DNA of 5,351 nt from Clostridia bacterium (GTDB lineage Bacteria > Bacillota > Clostridia > Oscillospirales > SIG627), in assembly GCA_017408325.1 (NCBI GenBank), contig JAFQUW010000017.1, positions 1 through 5,351 of the forward strand, written 5' to 3'. The translations under genes and the position numbers were made by a program. A model generated the notes under the pieces. That model was not told the origin of the DNA and did no database searches. It worked only from the letters and a program-made list of their open reading frames with translations. Below, piece by piece: positions 1 through 5,217 of the stretch. Positions within the stretch are counted from its first letter, which is position 1. The number at the start of each line of letters is the position of its first letter.

Positions 1-732
1 GATCTCGGGGTATTCTTTTGCGATCTCTTTGCAAAGGTTTAAGAACTTGCCGTCGGTGGTCTTGATGACGTTGGCCTTGGTGACGATGGCGACGCGTTTC
101 TTGCCGTTCTGACGGGCGAATTCAAACGCCTGTCGCGCGATGCGCTCGGTGCCGCCCGTGGTCGTCACGACGAAGTCCACGGAGAGATCCTCGCTCGGGG
201 AAACACCGCGGCTTCCCACGGCGTAGGAGCCCTCGGTGTTCTCGCGGAAGAAGGTCCAGTCGATTCCCTCTGCGGGGACCTTGACGGGGCGCACGTTTGC
301 GTACAGGTCGAGCGCCTTTCGCATCGCGACGTTCGCGCTTTCGATGTTCGGGCGTCCGTCGCCTGCCTGCGGAGTGGTGGTCGGTCCCTTCAGGATGACG
401 TGGCATTCCTTGAGCGCGGCCAGCACGTCGTCGGGGATCGCCTGCATCACTTCACAGCGGTGCTCGATGGTCAGCCCGTCGATGTCACGGAATTCCACGC
501 GACCCTCGGCGACCTCGTCGGCGAGCAGATGCTCCAGGACTCGGCGCGCCTCGTGCGTGATGACGGGGCCGATGCCGTCGCCGCCGCAGACGCCGATGAT
601 GAGCGGCTTTAAGTTCTTGTAGTCGGGAACCGCTTCTCCTTCGCGGATCTTTTCGGCGCGCTCTTGCTGTTCGGTCAGGAGTGCACGGAAGCGCTCAACG
701 GCACCTTCTAAATCAAATTTGTTGTTTTGCAT
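1..732 (-). CDS. icd: Isocitrate/isopropylmalate dehydrogenase family protein, probably isocitrate dehydrogenase (3' part missing)
   Basis: The first 244 residues are present and the reading frame is open to the window edge. Family members are usually about 350-420 residues, so the C-terminal third is missing. Isocitrate dehydrogenase oxidatively decarboxylates isocitrate to 2-oxoglutarate in the cytoplasm and supplies glutamate synthesis. Visible motifs are GGDGIGP (50-56), KGPTTTP (115-121), ESANVAMRKALDLYANVRP (131-149), FRENTEGSY (162-170) and TKANVIKTTDG (218-228). The SxNxxxR pattern (S132, N134, R138) plus R148, R163, Y170 and K219 match the isocitrate-binding residues of E. coli Icd better than isopropylmalate dehydrogenase. 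The NAD/NADP-determining region lies beyond the edge. A charged N-terminal extension of about 40 residues precedes the fold. The ATG at 732 has GGAGAA (738-743) five bases upstream. The gene lies 224 nt downstream of tsaD on the same strand, so it probably has its own promoter; I could not identify one. Substrate could still be homoisocitrate or isopropylmalate. Confidence 0.87.
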   Translation of the reverse strand, partial: MQNNKFDLEGAVERFRALLTEQQERAEKIREGEAVPDYKNLKPLIIGVCGGDGIGPVITHEARRVLEHLLADEVAEGRVEFRDIDGLTIEHRCEVMQAIPDDVLAALKECHVILKGPTTTPQAGDGRPNIESANVAMRKALDLYANVRPVKVPAEGIDWTFFRENTEGSYAVGSRGVSPSEDLSVDFVVTTTGGTERIARQAFEFARQNGKKRVAIVTKANVIKTTDGKFLNLCKEIAKEYPEI

Positions 733-788
733 GATCGTTCTCCAATCTTGTCCGGGTGATGTTGGATCTTCTCACAAGTTTTCAAAAA

Positions 789-923
789 TGTGGAAAAACG
801 CATTCTTTTTCACACCCGAAACAGAGTTATCAACAGGAAAATCTTGGAATTTCCACCCAAAAGAGGGCAGATCCTTGACTTTTCCACAGTTGTCCACAGG
901 CTGTGGACAACTTTTGTGCATAA
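789..923. promoter_or_regulatory. Cluster of six DnaA-box-like 9-mers
   Basis: The tsaD-icd gap (733-956) has no gene but holds six 9-mers at or within one base of the DnaA box TTATNCACA/TTATCCACA. On the plus strand they are TTATCAACA (827-835), TTTTCCACA (880-888) and TTGTCCACA (890-898). On the minus strand they are TTTTCCACA (789-797), TTGTCCACA (902-910) and TTATGCACA (915-923). Boxes 3 and 4 start 10 bp apart, one helical turn. The four right-hand boxes fill 44 bp, and the region is AT-richer than the genes around it. Such clusters occur at chromosomal origins, at DnaA-titrating sites and in DnaA-controlled promoters. No dnaA, dnaN or other replication gene is in the window, so the role is open. 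DnaA binding is an inference from the motifs. Confidence 0.6.
890..910. repeat. Perfect inverted repeat of two DnaA-like boxes
   Basis: The arms TTGTCCACAG (890-899) and CTGTGGACAA (901-910) are perfect reverse complements around a single G at 900. It could be two head-to-head DnaA boxes or the operator of an unidentified dimeric regulator acting on icd. Confidence 0.7.
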
Positions 924-956
924 AATTTCAGGGCAAAACCGCCCGTTATGCGCGTT

Positions 957-1967
957 TTATTCGTCGACCTCCGCGCGGGGGATCGCGTTGAGAGAGAGAG
1001 GCGCGGGAGCACCTTTCTGCGCTTCAAAATAGGCCTGGGCACCGATCATTGCCGCGTTGTCGCCGCAGAGAGAGACGTCGACGGGAAGAAAACGGATGCC
1101 GTTTTGTTCACAAAAATCGCCGAGCGCGCGGCGCAGGCCGGAGTTTGCGGCAACGCCGCCGGCGAAGACGAGGGTCTCGATCGCCTCTTCGGCGTGCACG
1201 TTTCCGACGCGGTCGACGAGGCCCTCCTGCACCACGTGTGCAAAGGATGCGGCCAGTTTTTCGCGCTCGAGTTTTTCTCCTTTTTGCGCGAGGTTGTGCG
1301 CGAGGTTGACCACGGCGGTCTTGAGGCCGGAGAAGGAGAAGTCGAAGGGGTTGTCCTTGAGTGCGGGGCTCGGCAGAGCGTAGAATTCGTCGCCGTGAAA
1401 CGCGTCGGCGAGTTCTTGCAGTTCCCGTCCGCCGGGGTAGGGGATCGAGAGCACGCGGGCCACTTTGTCAAAGGCTTCGCCCGCCGCGTCGTCGCGCGTG
1501 GTGCCGAGCAGGGTAAAATCGGTGTAATCGTTGACACGGGCAAGGAAGGTGTGTCCGCCCGAGAGGATGAGCGCGTGGAAGGGGGGCTTGAGCGCGGGAT
1601 CCTGCAGATACGCCGCGGCAATGTGGCCGCGCAGATGGTTGACGTCGTAGAGCGGCAGGTGATAGCGATAGGCGAGTGATTTGGCAAAGCTGACGCCCAC
1701 CAAAAGCGCACCGACGAGTCCCGGACGGTTGGTCACGGCGACGGCGTCGAGGTCTTCCATCGTAAGATCTGCATCCGAAAGAGCCTTTTCGCAGACGGCG
1801 GTGATCGCCTCCGTGTGCGCGCGCGAAGCGATCTCCGGCACGACGCCGCCGTAGACGGCGTGCAGGGGGATCTGCGTGCGGACGACGTTTGAGAGCGTTT
1901 TTCGTCCGTCTTCGACGACGGCGGCCGCCGTTTCGTCGCAGGAGGATTCGATGGCGAGGATCTTCAA
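957..1967 (-). CDS. tsaD: tRNA N6-adenosine threonylcarbamoyltransferase TsaD
   Basis: TsaD (Kae1/Gcp family) transfers the threonylcarbamoyl group of threonylcarbamoyl-AMP to A37 of tRNAs reading ANN codons, giving t6A; in bacteria it works with TsaB and TsaE. At 336 residues it is full length. Visible are the N-terminal ASKHA motif AIESSCDET (5-13), the metal-binding HLRGH (H111, H115), LSGGHT (135-140), DDAAGEAFDK (159-168), FSFSGLKTAV (210-219), FAGGVAANSG (268-277) and CGDNAAMI (301-308), with D303 as the third metal ligand. The start is TTG at 1967, placed by alignment of MKILAIESSCDET and by AAAGGAAG (1975-1982) seven bases upstream. That TTG shares four bases (TTGA) with the rimI stop codon, suggesting translational coupling. 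Neither tsaB nor tsaE is in the window, although rimI often sits between tsaB and tsaD. It is the last gene of the run before the 224-nt gap. Confidence 0.97.
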   Translation of the reverse strand: MKILAIESSCDETAAAVVEDGRKTLSNVVRTQIPLHAVYGGVVPEIASRAHTEAITAVCEKALSDADLTMEDLDAVAVTNRPGLVGALLVGVSFAKSLAYRYHLPLYDVNHLRGHIAAAYLQDPALKPPFHALILSGGHTFLARVNDYTDFTLLGTTRDDAAGEAFDKVARVLSIPYPGGRELQELADAFHGDEFYALPSPALKDNPFDFSFSGLKTAVVNLAHNLAQKGEKLEREKLAASFAHVVQEGLVDRVGNVHAEEAIETLVFAGGVAANSGLRRALGDFCEQNGIRFLPVDVSLCGDNAAMIGAQAYFEAQKGAPAPLSLNAIPRAEVDE

Positions 1968-2407
1968 AGTCGGACTTCCTTTCCGGAATGAGTGTAGACG
2001 ACGGCGTTTTCCGTCGGGTTTTTGTAAAAGGAGCGGCGCGTGCCGCAGGGGACAAAGCCCAGCGATTCGTAAAGGCGTCTTGCGGCAAGGTTCGATTCAC
2101 GCACTTCCAAGGTCAGACACGCACCTGCTTCGGCGGCGCACCTCAGCACCTCGGAGAGGAGCATCTTTGCGTAGCCTCGGCGGCGAAACGCGGGGGCGAT
2201 GAAACAGGTCTCGAGTTCCCCGTAGTCGCAGACGAGGCGAAAGGCGGCGTAGCCGACGAGTTCCTCGTTTTCGCGCAGCACGAGCACCGTGGAAGACCCT
2301 TCACGGGAAAAGGCGCGAAAAGCCTCTTCGCTCCACGGTTCACTCGACCAATCGGCCTCAAAGGCGGCCAGCAGAGGAAAATCCGCTTCAGTTGCTTTCG
2401 CGAACAA
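1964..2407 (-). CDS. rimI: Ribosomal protein bS18 alanine N-acetyltransferase RimI (GNAT)
   Basis: RimI acetylates the N-terminal alanine of ribosomal protein S18 using acetyl-CoA. The 147-residue product is one complete GNAT domain. The acetyl-CoA loop is RRRGYA (75-80), fitting R/Q-x-x-G-x-G/A. The C-terminal part LEVRESNLAARRLYESLGF (100-118) closely follows E. coli RimI, with E101 and Y113 at the positions of catalytic Glu103 and Tyr115, followed by RRSFY (124-128). No ATG fits. The TTG at 2407 is chosen because it gives a normal RimI N-terminus and has AAGGAAGGA seven bases upstream. The frame stays open further upstream to an ATG at 2608, but that extension (MRTVFAARW...) is only a shadow of the phosphatase gene. 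The first 20 nt overlap the phosphatase gene and the stop overlaps the tsaD start. The rimI-tsaD pairing is common in Firmicutes. A related GNAT with another target cannot be excluded. Confidence 0.9.
   Translation of the reverse strand: MFAKATEADFPLLAAFEADWSSEPWSEEAFRAFSREGSSTVLVLRENEELVGYAAFRLVCDYGELETCFIAPAFRRRGYAKMLLSEVLRCAAEAGACLTLEVRESNLAARRLYESLGFVPCGTRRSFYKNPTENAVVYTHSGKEVRL
1975..1982 (-). promoter_or_regulatory. Ribosome binding site of tsaD
   Basis: AAAGGAAG lies seven bases before the TTG start, within the last codons of rimI. It supports the non-ATG start, since no ATG is available near the conserved N-terminus. Confidence 0.75.
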
Positions 2408-2852
2408 GAATGCGTCCTTCCTTGACGAGTCGGTCGATCTGGTTTGAGACGTTGACGTAGAAGTATTTGGCGGCGGCAAGATAGGCGTCGTAGTCTTTGC
2501 CGCAGGGCTTTGCAACGGTAAAGCAGCCGTCCGTCGGCCAGGCGAGTGCGCGGTCGTTGTAAAAGGCGTTGAGACGCTTGTCCATCGTGCGGCAAAGACC
2601 GTGCGCACGGTGGATCTCGGGGGTCAGCGCGACGCTTTTGTGCCCGGAGATGTCAATGCCGTAGAGCTCTGCCATTGCACGCACCGCGAGGGGATCGACG
2701 GGGGTGCCTTCTTTGGCGTAGATGCCCGCAGAATGGAATTCACAGTCGAGGTTTCGTTCTTTTGCAAAGAAGTTGCCGCAGGCGGCGGCCATCGGTGCAC
2801 AGCAGGTATCGCCTTCGTCGGCGTAGAGGAAGGAATGGATCACGTTAGTCAT
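2388..2852 (-). CDS. Low-molecular-weight protein tyrosine phosphatase-like protein with a degenerate active site
   Basis: The 154-residue product has the length and overall pattern of the LMW phosphatase family: a P-loop near the N-terminus, then FHSAGIYAKEGTPVDPLAVRAMAELYGIDISGHKS (39-73 region), TPEI (77-80) and TMDKRL (89-94), all well kept. The catalytic loop, however, reads YADEGDTCCAP where active enzymes have VCxGNxCRSP. In bovine LMW-PTP numbering, nucleophile Cys12 is Asp12, Asn15 is Asp15, Arg18 is Cys18 and Ser19 is Ala19; Cys17 remains. The usual DP acid loop is GKDYD (118-122), keeping D120 without the following proline. The protein therefore should not form the phosphocysteine intermediate; a binding, regulatory or metal/redox role is possible. 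The reading frame is intact and the body conserved, which argues against a decaying gene. ATG at 2852 follows AAAAAGGA about 11 nt upstream. It lies 24 nt after the dCMP deaminase gene. LMW phosphatase (YwlE type) and dCMP deaminase genes recur near t6A and nucleotide genes in Firmicutes. Confidence 0.85.
   Translation of the reverse strand: MTNVIHSFLYADEGDTCCAPMAAACGNFFAKERNLDCEFHSAGIYAKEGTPVDPLAVRAMAELYGIDISGHKSVALTPEIHRAHGLCRTMDKRLNAFYNDRALAWPTDGCFTVAKPCGKDYDAYLAAAKYFYVNVSNQIDRLVKEGRILVRESN
2415..2423 (-). promoter_or_regulatory. Ribosome binding site of rimI
   Basis: AAGGAAGGA sits seven bases upstream of the TTG at 2407, inside the 3' end of the phosphatase-like gene. It decides the rimI start. 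Confidence 0.7.
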
Positions 2853-2876
2853 GTCGGTTTTGTCCTTTTTTCGAAA

Positions 2877-3374
2877 TTAATATCCGAACGAGCCGGAGAG
2901 GCTGTCGTCGTTGAAGACCCACTCGCGCACGTTGATGACGGTGAATTCTTCGGGGGAGTTGCGGATGACGACGGTGGAGATGCCGGCGTTGATGACGGAG
3001 CGCTTGCACATCGAGCAGCAACAGGCGTCGCTGACGAGATCCCCCGTCTGCGCGTCGAGACCCACAAGATAGAGCGTGGAACCGAGCATGCTTTCGCGGC
3101 TTGCGGCGATGATCGCGTTCATCTCCGCGTGCACGCTGCGGCAGAGTTCGTAGCGTTCGCCGCGCGGAATGTTGAGTTTCTCGCGCCTGCAGTACTGCAG
3201 ATCGCAGCAGTTCTGGCGGCCGCGGGGAGCACCGTTGTAGCCGGTGGAGAGGATGGAGTCGTTTTTGACGAGGATTGCGCCGTACTTTTTGCGAAGGCAG
3301 GTCGCGCGCTGGGCGACGGTCTGGGCGATGTCGAGGTAGTAGTTTTCCTTGGACTGGCGAAGGGTGTCTTCCAT
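2877..3374 (-). CDS. dCMP deaminase family protein (ComEB-like)
   Basis: Zinc-dependent deaminases of this family convert dCMP to dUMP, feeding dTMP synthesis. The 165-residue length is typical. Zinc-site motifs are VHAEMNA (81-87; ligand H82, proton-shuttle E84) and CCSMC (119-123; ligands C120 and C123). GYNGAPRG (45-52), the cysteines at 56, 57 and 62, and RGERYELCRSVHAEMN agree with the Firmicutes dCMP deaminase/ComEB type, where the extra cysteines and histidine form a second zinc site. One deviation: the usual PCxxC has Cys119 in place of Pro, making a run of three cysteines (118-120). The ATG at 3374 has AAAGGAG (3384-3390) nine bases upstream; in-frame codons further upstream overlap galU and lack family similarity. 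It lies 29 nt downstream of galU and 24 nt upstream of the phosphatase-like gene. Substrate preference (dCMP versus another cytidine compound) is inferred from family. Confidence 0.92.
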   Translation of the reverse strand: MEDTLRQSKENYYLDIAQTVAQRATCLRKKYGAILVKNDSILSTGYNGAPRGRQNCCDLQYCRREKLNIPRGERYELCRSVHAEMNAIIAASRESMLGSTLYLVGLDAQTGDLVSDACCCSMCKRSVINAGISTVVIRNSPEEFTVINVREWVFNDDSLSGSFGY

Positions 3375-3403
3375 GGGTCGGATCTCCTTTTTCGTCGGCG
3401 TTT

Positions 3404-4276
3404 TTACAGGGTCTTGGCGAATTCTTTCAAGAAGGCTTTGAATTCCTCTCCGCATTCGGGGTGGAGGACGCCTTGTGTGACGTTTGCGGTCAGAAAGCCG
3501 AGTTTCGAACCCATGTCGTAGCGCGTGCCTTCGAATTCGTAGGCAAGCATACCCTCGGTCTGTGCGAGGACGCGCATTGCGTCGGTGAGTTGGATCTCGC
3601 CGCCCGCACCGGGTTCGGTCTTTTCAAGAATGTCGAAGATCGACGGGGGCAAAAGTGCGCGACCGAGGATCGACTGGCAGGAGAAACGCGCCTCTTTCGT
3701 CTGCGGCTTTTCGACCATGTCGCTGACGGCAAAGACCTGGTCGCGGATCGGTTCGATCTTCAAAGAGGAGTAACGGCGGATGTCCTCTTCGCTGACGGTC
3801 TGGCTTGCAAGCACGCCGCGGCCGAATTCTTCGTAGAGTTCGCACATGGAGAGGGCGGTGGGCTTTTCGGAGAGGATGATGTCGTCGCCGTAGAGGACGA
3901 GGAAGGGTTCGTCGCCGACGAAACTCTTTGCACAGAGCACCGCGTGGCCGAGTCCGCGCGCCTCTTTCTGGCGCAGGAAGGTGATGTTTGCCATCTCGGC
4001 GATGCGGCGCAGTTCTGCGCACTCGCTCTCCTTGCCTTTTTTGAGAAGCGCACCCTCGTAGTCGGGGGAGTAGTCAAAGTAGTTTTCCATCACCTCTTTG
4101 CCGCGCGCGGTGATGATGAGGATGTCCGTGATGCCCGCACCGACGGCTTCCTCCACGAGGTATTGCATCGCGGGGCGGTCGGTGATGGGGAGCATCTCTT
4201 TGCAGACGCCCTTGGAAATGGGGAGCATACGGGTGCCGAGACCGGCGGCGGGGATGACTGCTTTTTTGATTTTCAT
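3404..4276 (-). CDS. galU: UTP-glucose-1-phosphate uridylyltransferase GalU
   Basis: GalU makes UDP-glucose from UTP and glucose 1-phosphate for cell-surface glycans, glycolipids and galactose use. The 290-residue product is full length. Motifs in order: nucleotide-binding PAAGLGTRMLP (9-19), KEMLPI (26-31), RQKEARGLGHAV (102-113), LYGDD (128-132), VEKP (188-191, with the sugar-phosphate-binding Lys190), GAGGEIQLTDA (223-233) and EGTRYDMGSKLG (249-260). One small difference is SKGVCKEML where most GalU have TKAMPKEML. Two in-frame ATGs compete. The one at 4282 overlaps the queT stop as ATGA but is only one base from AGGAG. The one at 4276 has the ideal seven-base spacing, so it is chosen; the alternative adds two residues (MN). 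The overlap suggests coupling to queT. galU next to queT and nucleotide genes does not point to one pathway. Confidence 0.96.
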   Translation of the reverse strand: MKIKKAVIPAAGLGTRMLPISKGVCKEMLPITDRPAMQYLVEEAVGAGITDILIITARGKEVMENYFDYSPDYEGALLKKGKESECAELRRIAEMANITFLRQKEARGLGHAVLCAKSFVGDEPFLVLYGDDIILSEKPTALSMCELYEEFGRGVLASQTVSEEDIRRYSSLKIEPIRDQVFAVSDMVEKPQTKEARFSCQSILGRALLPPSIFDILEKTEPGAGGEIQLTDAMRVLAQTEGMLAYEFEGTRYDMGSKLGFLTANVTQGVLHPECGEEFKAFLKEFAKTL

Positions 4277-4278
4277 GT

Positions 4279-4803
4279 TCATTCTCCTGTTTTTGAAGTT
4301 CGGAAAAAAGACGATCGGTTCAAGACAAGGTAGAGGGGAAGACCGAGGCCGTAGGCGGCGAGTGCTTCTCCCGCGCCCACGGTGACCACTGCGGAAAAGT
4401 AAGTGGGGGCAAAGGCGGCGTCGGGCGTGGTGAAGGCGATGATAAAAGGTACGATCAGGGCGTTTGCCAGCACCGTCGGAAGACCGCAGAGCCATTTTGA
4501 ATACGTTTTTTTGCTCTTCCCCAAGCGCACGGTGAAGAACACGGCGATCACCGTCGCTCCCGTGCCGAGCACGAGATCGAGAGGCAGGATGAGCGGGGAA
4601 GAGAGGTTGGCGATTAGGCAACCGAGGATCAATCCGATACCCGTTTCCGGAAAGAGCATGGGCAGGACGCACAGTGCCTCCGATACCCGCAGTTGCAGTG
4701 CACCGAAAGAGAGCGCGGATAAGGGCGGCGTGAGGGTCAAAGCGACATAGAGTGCCGCGACGACCGCCGCGCGCGTCAGTTTCAAAAGGGACTTCGGTTT
4801 CAT
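4279..4803 (-). CDS. queT: QueT-family queuosine-precursor transporter, ECF S component
   Basis: The 174-residue hydrophobic protein has about five to six predicted membrane helices (roughly 10-30, 42-66, 72-92, 105-125, 133-161) and a basic N-terminus. The family signature is LTRAAVVAALYVALTL near the start, SFGALQLRVSEALCVLP (32-48) and GAGEALAAYGLGLPL (143-157). QueT proteins are substrate-binding subunits of energy-coupling factor transporters, thought to bring in preQ0/preQ1 for queuosine, which modifies the wobble base of GUN tRNAs. The shared ATPase and EcfT subunits are not in the window. ATG at 4803 matches the usual start, but its ribosome binding site is weak (only GGATTGGATC upstream). 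It is the first gene of the run, with a promoter about 40 nt upstream. The expected leader of about 30 nt is too short for a preQ1 riboswitch, which often controls this family. Function is from family; transport specificity is inferred. Confidence 0.88.
   Translation of the reverse strand: MKPKSLLKLTRAAVVAALYVALTLTPPLSALSFGALQLRVSEALCVLPMLFPETGIGLILGCLIANLSSPLILPLDLVLGTGATVIAVFFTVRLGKSKKTYSKWLCGLPTVLANALIVPFIIAFTTPDAAFAPTYFSAVVTVGAGEALAAYGLGLPLYLVLNRSSFFRTSKTGE
4284..4288 (-). promoter_or_regulatory. Ribosome binding site of galU
   Basis: AGGAG ends seven bases before the ATG at 4276 and only one base before the ATG at 4282, so it favours the inner start. It lies within the last codons of queT. 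Confidence 0.8.
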
Positions 4804-4839
4804 CGGTCAATGATCCAATCCGGAAAATAATATCACTTT

Positions 4840-4868
4840 ATTATATATGCAAAGTAGAAAAAAGGCAA
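4840..4868 (-). promoter_or_regulatory. Probable sigma-A promoter of the queT-tsaD operon
   Basis: On the minus strand TTGCCT (4868-4863) and a perfect TATAAT (4845-4840) are separated by 17 bp. Transcription would start near 4833, leaving a leader of about 30 nt before the queT ATG. No operator or riboswitch is visible in the leader. Confidence 0.65.
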
Positions 4869-4900
4869 GGAAAAGCGAAAAGAAAAACGAAAAAAACTTC

Positions 4901-4943
4901 AAAAATTTCCCTTGACAAAGACAAAAACTTGTGATAGTATAAT
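4901..4943 (+). promoter_or_regulatory. Probable promoter of tRNA-Arg with A-tract upstream element
   Basis: A consensus -35 TTGACA (4912-4917) is followed by TATAAT (4938-4943). The spacer is 20 bp, longer than the usual 17; TAGTAT at 4935-4940 would give exactly 17 bp and may be the working -10. AAAAATTT (4901-4908) just upstream resembles an UP element, and further A-tracts (4858-4863, 4871-4874, 4878-4881, 4883-4887, 4890-4896) could bend the DNA. The leader contains a small hairpin, GCGC around AAAAA (4948-4960). The rest of the 4804-4966 gap holds nothing coding. Confidence 0.7.
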
Positions 4944-4966
4944 GGTCGCGCAAAAAGCGCACCCAC

Positions 4967-5043
4967 GCGCCAGTAGCTCAGCTGGATAGAGTGTTTGGCT
5001 ACGAACCAAAAGGTCGGGGGTTCGAGTCCCTTCTGGCGTACCA
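4967..5043 (+). tRNA. tRNA-Arg (anticodon ACG), CCA encoded
   Basis: A complete 77-nt cloverleaf: acceptor strand GCGCCAG (4967-4973), D stem GCTC/GAGT (4976-4979/4989-4992), anticodon stem TTTGG/CCAAA (4994-4998/5006-5010) around loop CTACGAA with anticodon ACG at 5001-5003, T stem GGGGG/CCCTT (5016-5020/5028-5032) around TTCGAGT, acceptor CTGGCGT (5033-5039), discriminator A5040 and CCA. A34 is normally converted to inosine by TadA, so it reads CGU, CGC and CGA. Oddly, the first acceptor pair is G-U, and two T-stem pairs are also G-U. All three Us lie in the 3' segment that is duplicated downstream. Confidence 0.97.
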
Positions 5044-5049
5044 AAAATC
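5026..5049 (+). repeat. Direct repeat copy 1: 3' end of tRNA-Arg (attL-like)
   Basis: These 24 bases run from the last two T-loop positions through the acceptor 3' strand and CCA into the following AAAATC. They are identical to 5218-5241, 192 bp downstream. A duplicated tRNA 3' end is the usual mark left by tRNA-targeting site-specific integration, but no integrase is present. Confidence 0.85.
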
Positions 5050-5083
5050 GCTTGCCCATACGGGCAGGCGATTTTTGCTTTTT
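5043..5083 (+). terminator. Rho-independent terminator of tRNA-Arg
   Basis: A 15-bp stem (5043-5057 with 5062-5076, one T-G wobble) closes the loop ATAC and is followed by GCTTTTT. The stem begins at the final A of CCA. The A and T tracts at its base let it act in either direction. Confidence 0.93.
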
Positions 5084-5093
5084 ATGAACCGAG

Positions 5094-5106
5094 GGGACTC
5101 GAACCC
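5094..5106 (-). repeat. Inverted copy of the tRNA T-arm
   Basis: GGGACTCGAACCC is the exact 13-base reverse complement of the T-arm GGGTTCGAGTCCC at 5018-5030. On the minus strand it looks like a tRNA 3' remnant, but the rest of that T stem does not pair and no cloverleaf can be drawn. It may be a tRNA-derived fragment. Confidence 0.6.
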
Positions 5107-5114
5107 TGAGAGGG

Positions 5115-5163
5115 CTTGCGGCGAAAAGGGCGACAGTCCGGGGGACTGTCGTTCCGCCGCAAG
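5115..5163 (+). other. Nested composite hairpin between the tRNA 3'-end copies
   Basis: The outer stem CTTGCGGCG (5115-5123) pairs perfectly with CGCCGCAAG (5155-5163). The inner stem CGACAGTCC (5131-5139) pairs perfectly with GGACTGTCG (5143-5151) around GGG. Between them is an asymmetric internal loop, AAAAGGG opposite TTC. Neither stem is followed by a T-run, so it is not a terminator. Two perfect 9-bp stems nested in 49 nt suggest a folded RNA or single-stranded DNA structure; the function is unknown. Confidence 0.7.
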
Positions 5164-5170
5164 GTGCGCA

Positions 5171-5213
5171 GTCGGAGCGGAGCGCCGACAAGCAGTGCAG
5201 GTTGCGAAGCAAC
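5171..5213 (+). other. Two small GNA-loop hairpins
   Basis: The first (5171-5189) pairs GTCGG/CCGAC plus an inner GC/GC across one A-G mismatch, with loop GGA. The second (5201-5213) pairs GTTGC/GCAAC around GAA; its core GCGAAGC is a known very stable DNA mini-hairpin. Their loops resemble those of the array that starts at 5270. Apart from these hairpins, 5084-5217 shows no credible gene. Confidence 0.55.
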
Positions 5214-5217
5214 GTGC

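Noticed and set aside
931..944. Possible terminator just after tsaD (GGGC/GCCC, then TGAAATTTT on the minus strand)
   Set aside because: The stem is only 4 bp and the T-run is short and interrupted; it is too weak to call.
733..956. A sigma-A promoter for icd
   Set aside because: TTGATA- and TTGAAA-like -35 boxes exist, but none has a fair -10 at 16-18 bp, so none was called.
948..1679. Long plus-strand open frame of 243 codons
   Set aside because: It lies antisense inside tsaD, has no family resemblance or ribosome binding site, and reflects high GC at third positions of the real gene.
2408..2608. N-terminal extension of rimI to the ATG at 2608
   Set aside because: The added 67 residues are out-of-frame phosphatase sequence with no GNAT similarity; the TTG at 2407 has a good ribosome binding site.
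2601..4333. Two long plus-strand open frames (306 and 352 codons)
   Set aside because: They run antisense to the phosphatase-like, dCMP deaminase and galU genes, whose motifs are unmistakable. Their composition (rich in V, G, F, A, E, D) is typical of antisense shadows.
4277..4810. N-terminal extension of galU over the queT gene
   Set aside because: The extra residues are the queT sequence in another frame; GalU proteins start right at MKIKKAVIPAAGLGTR.
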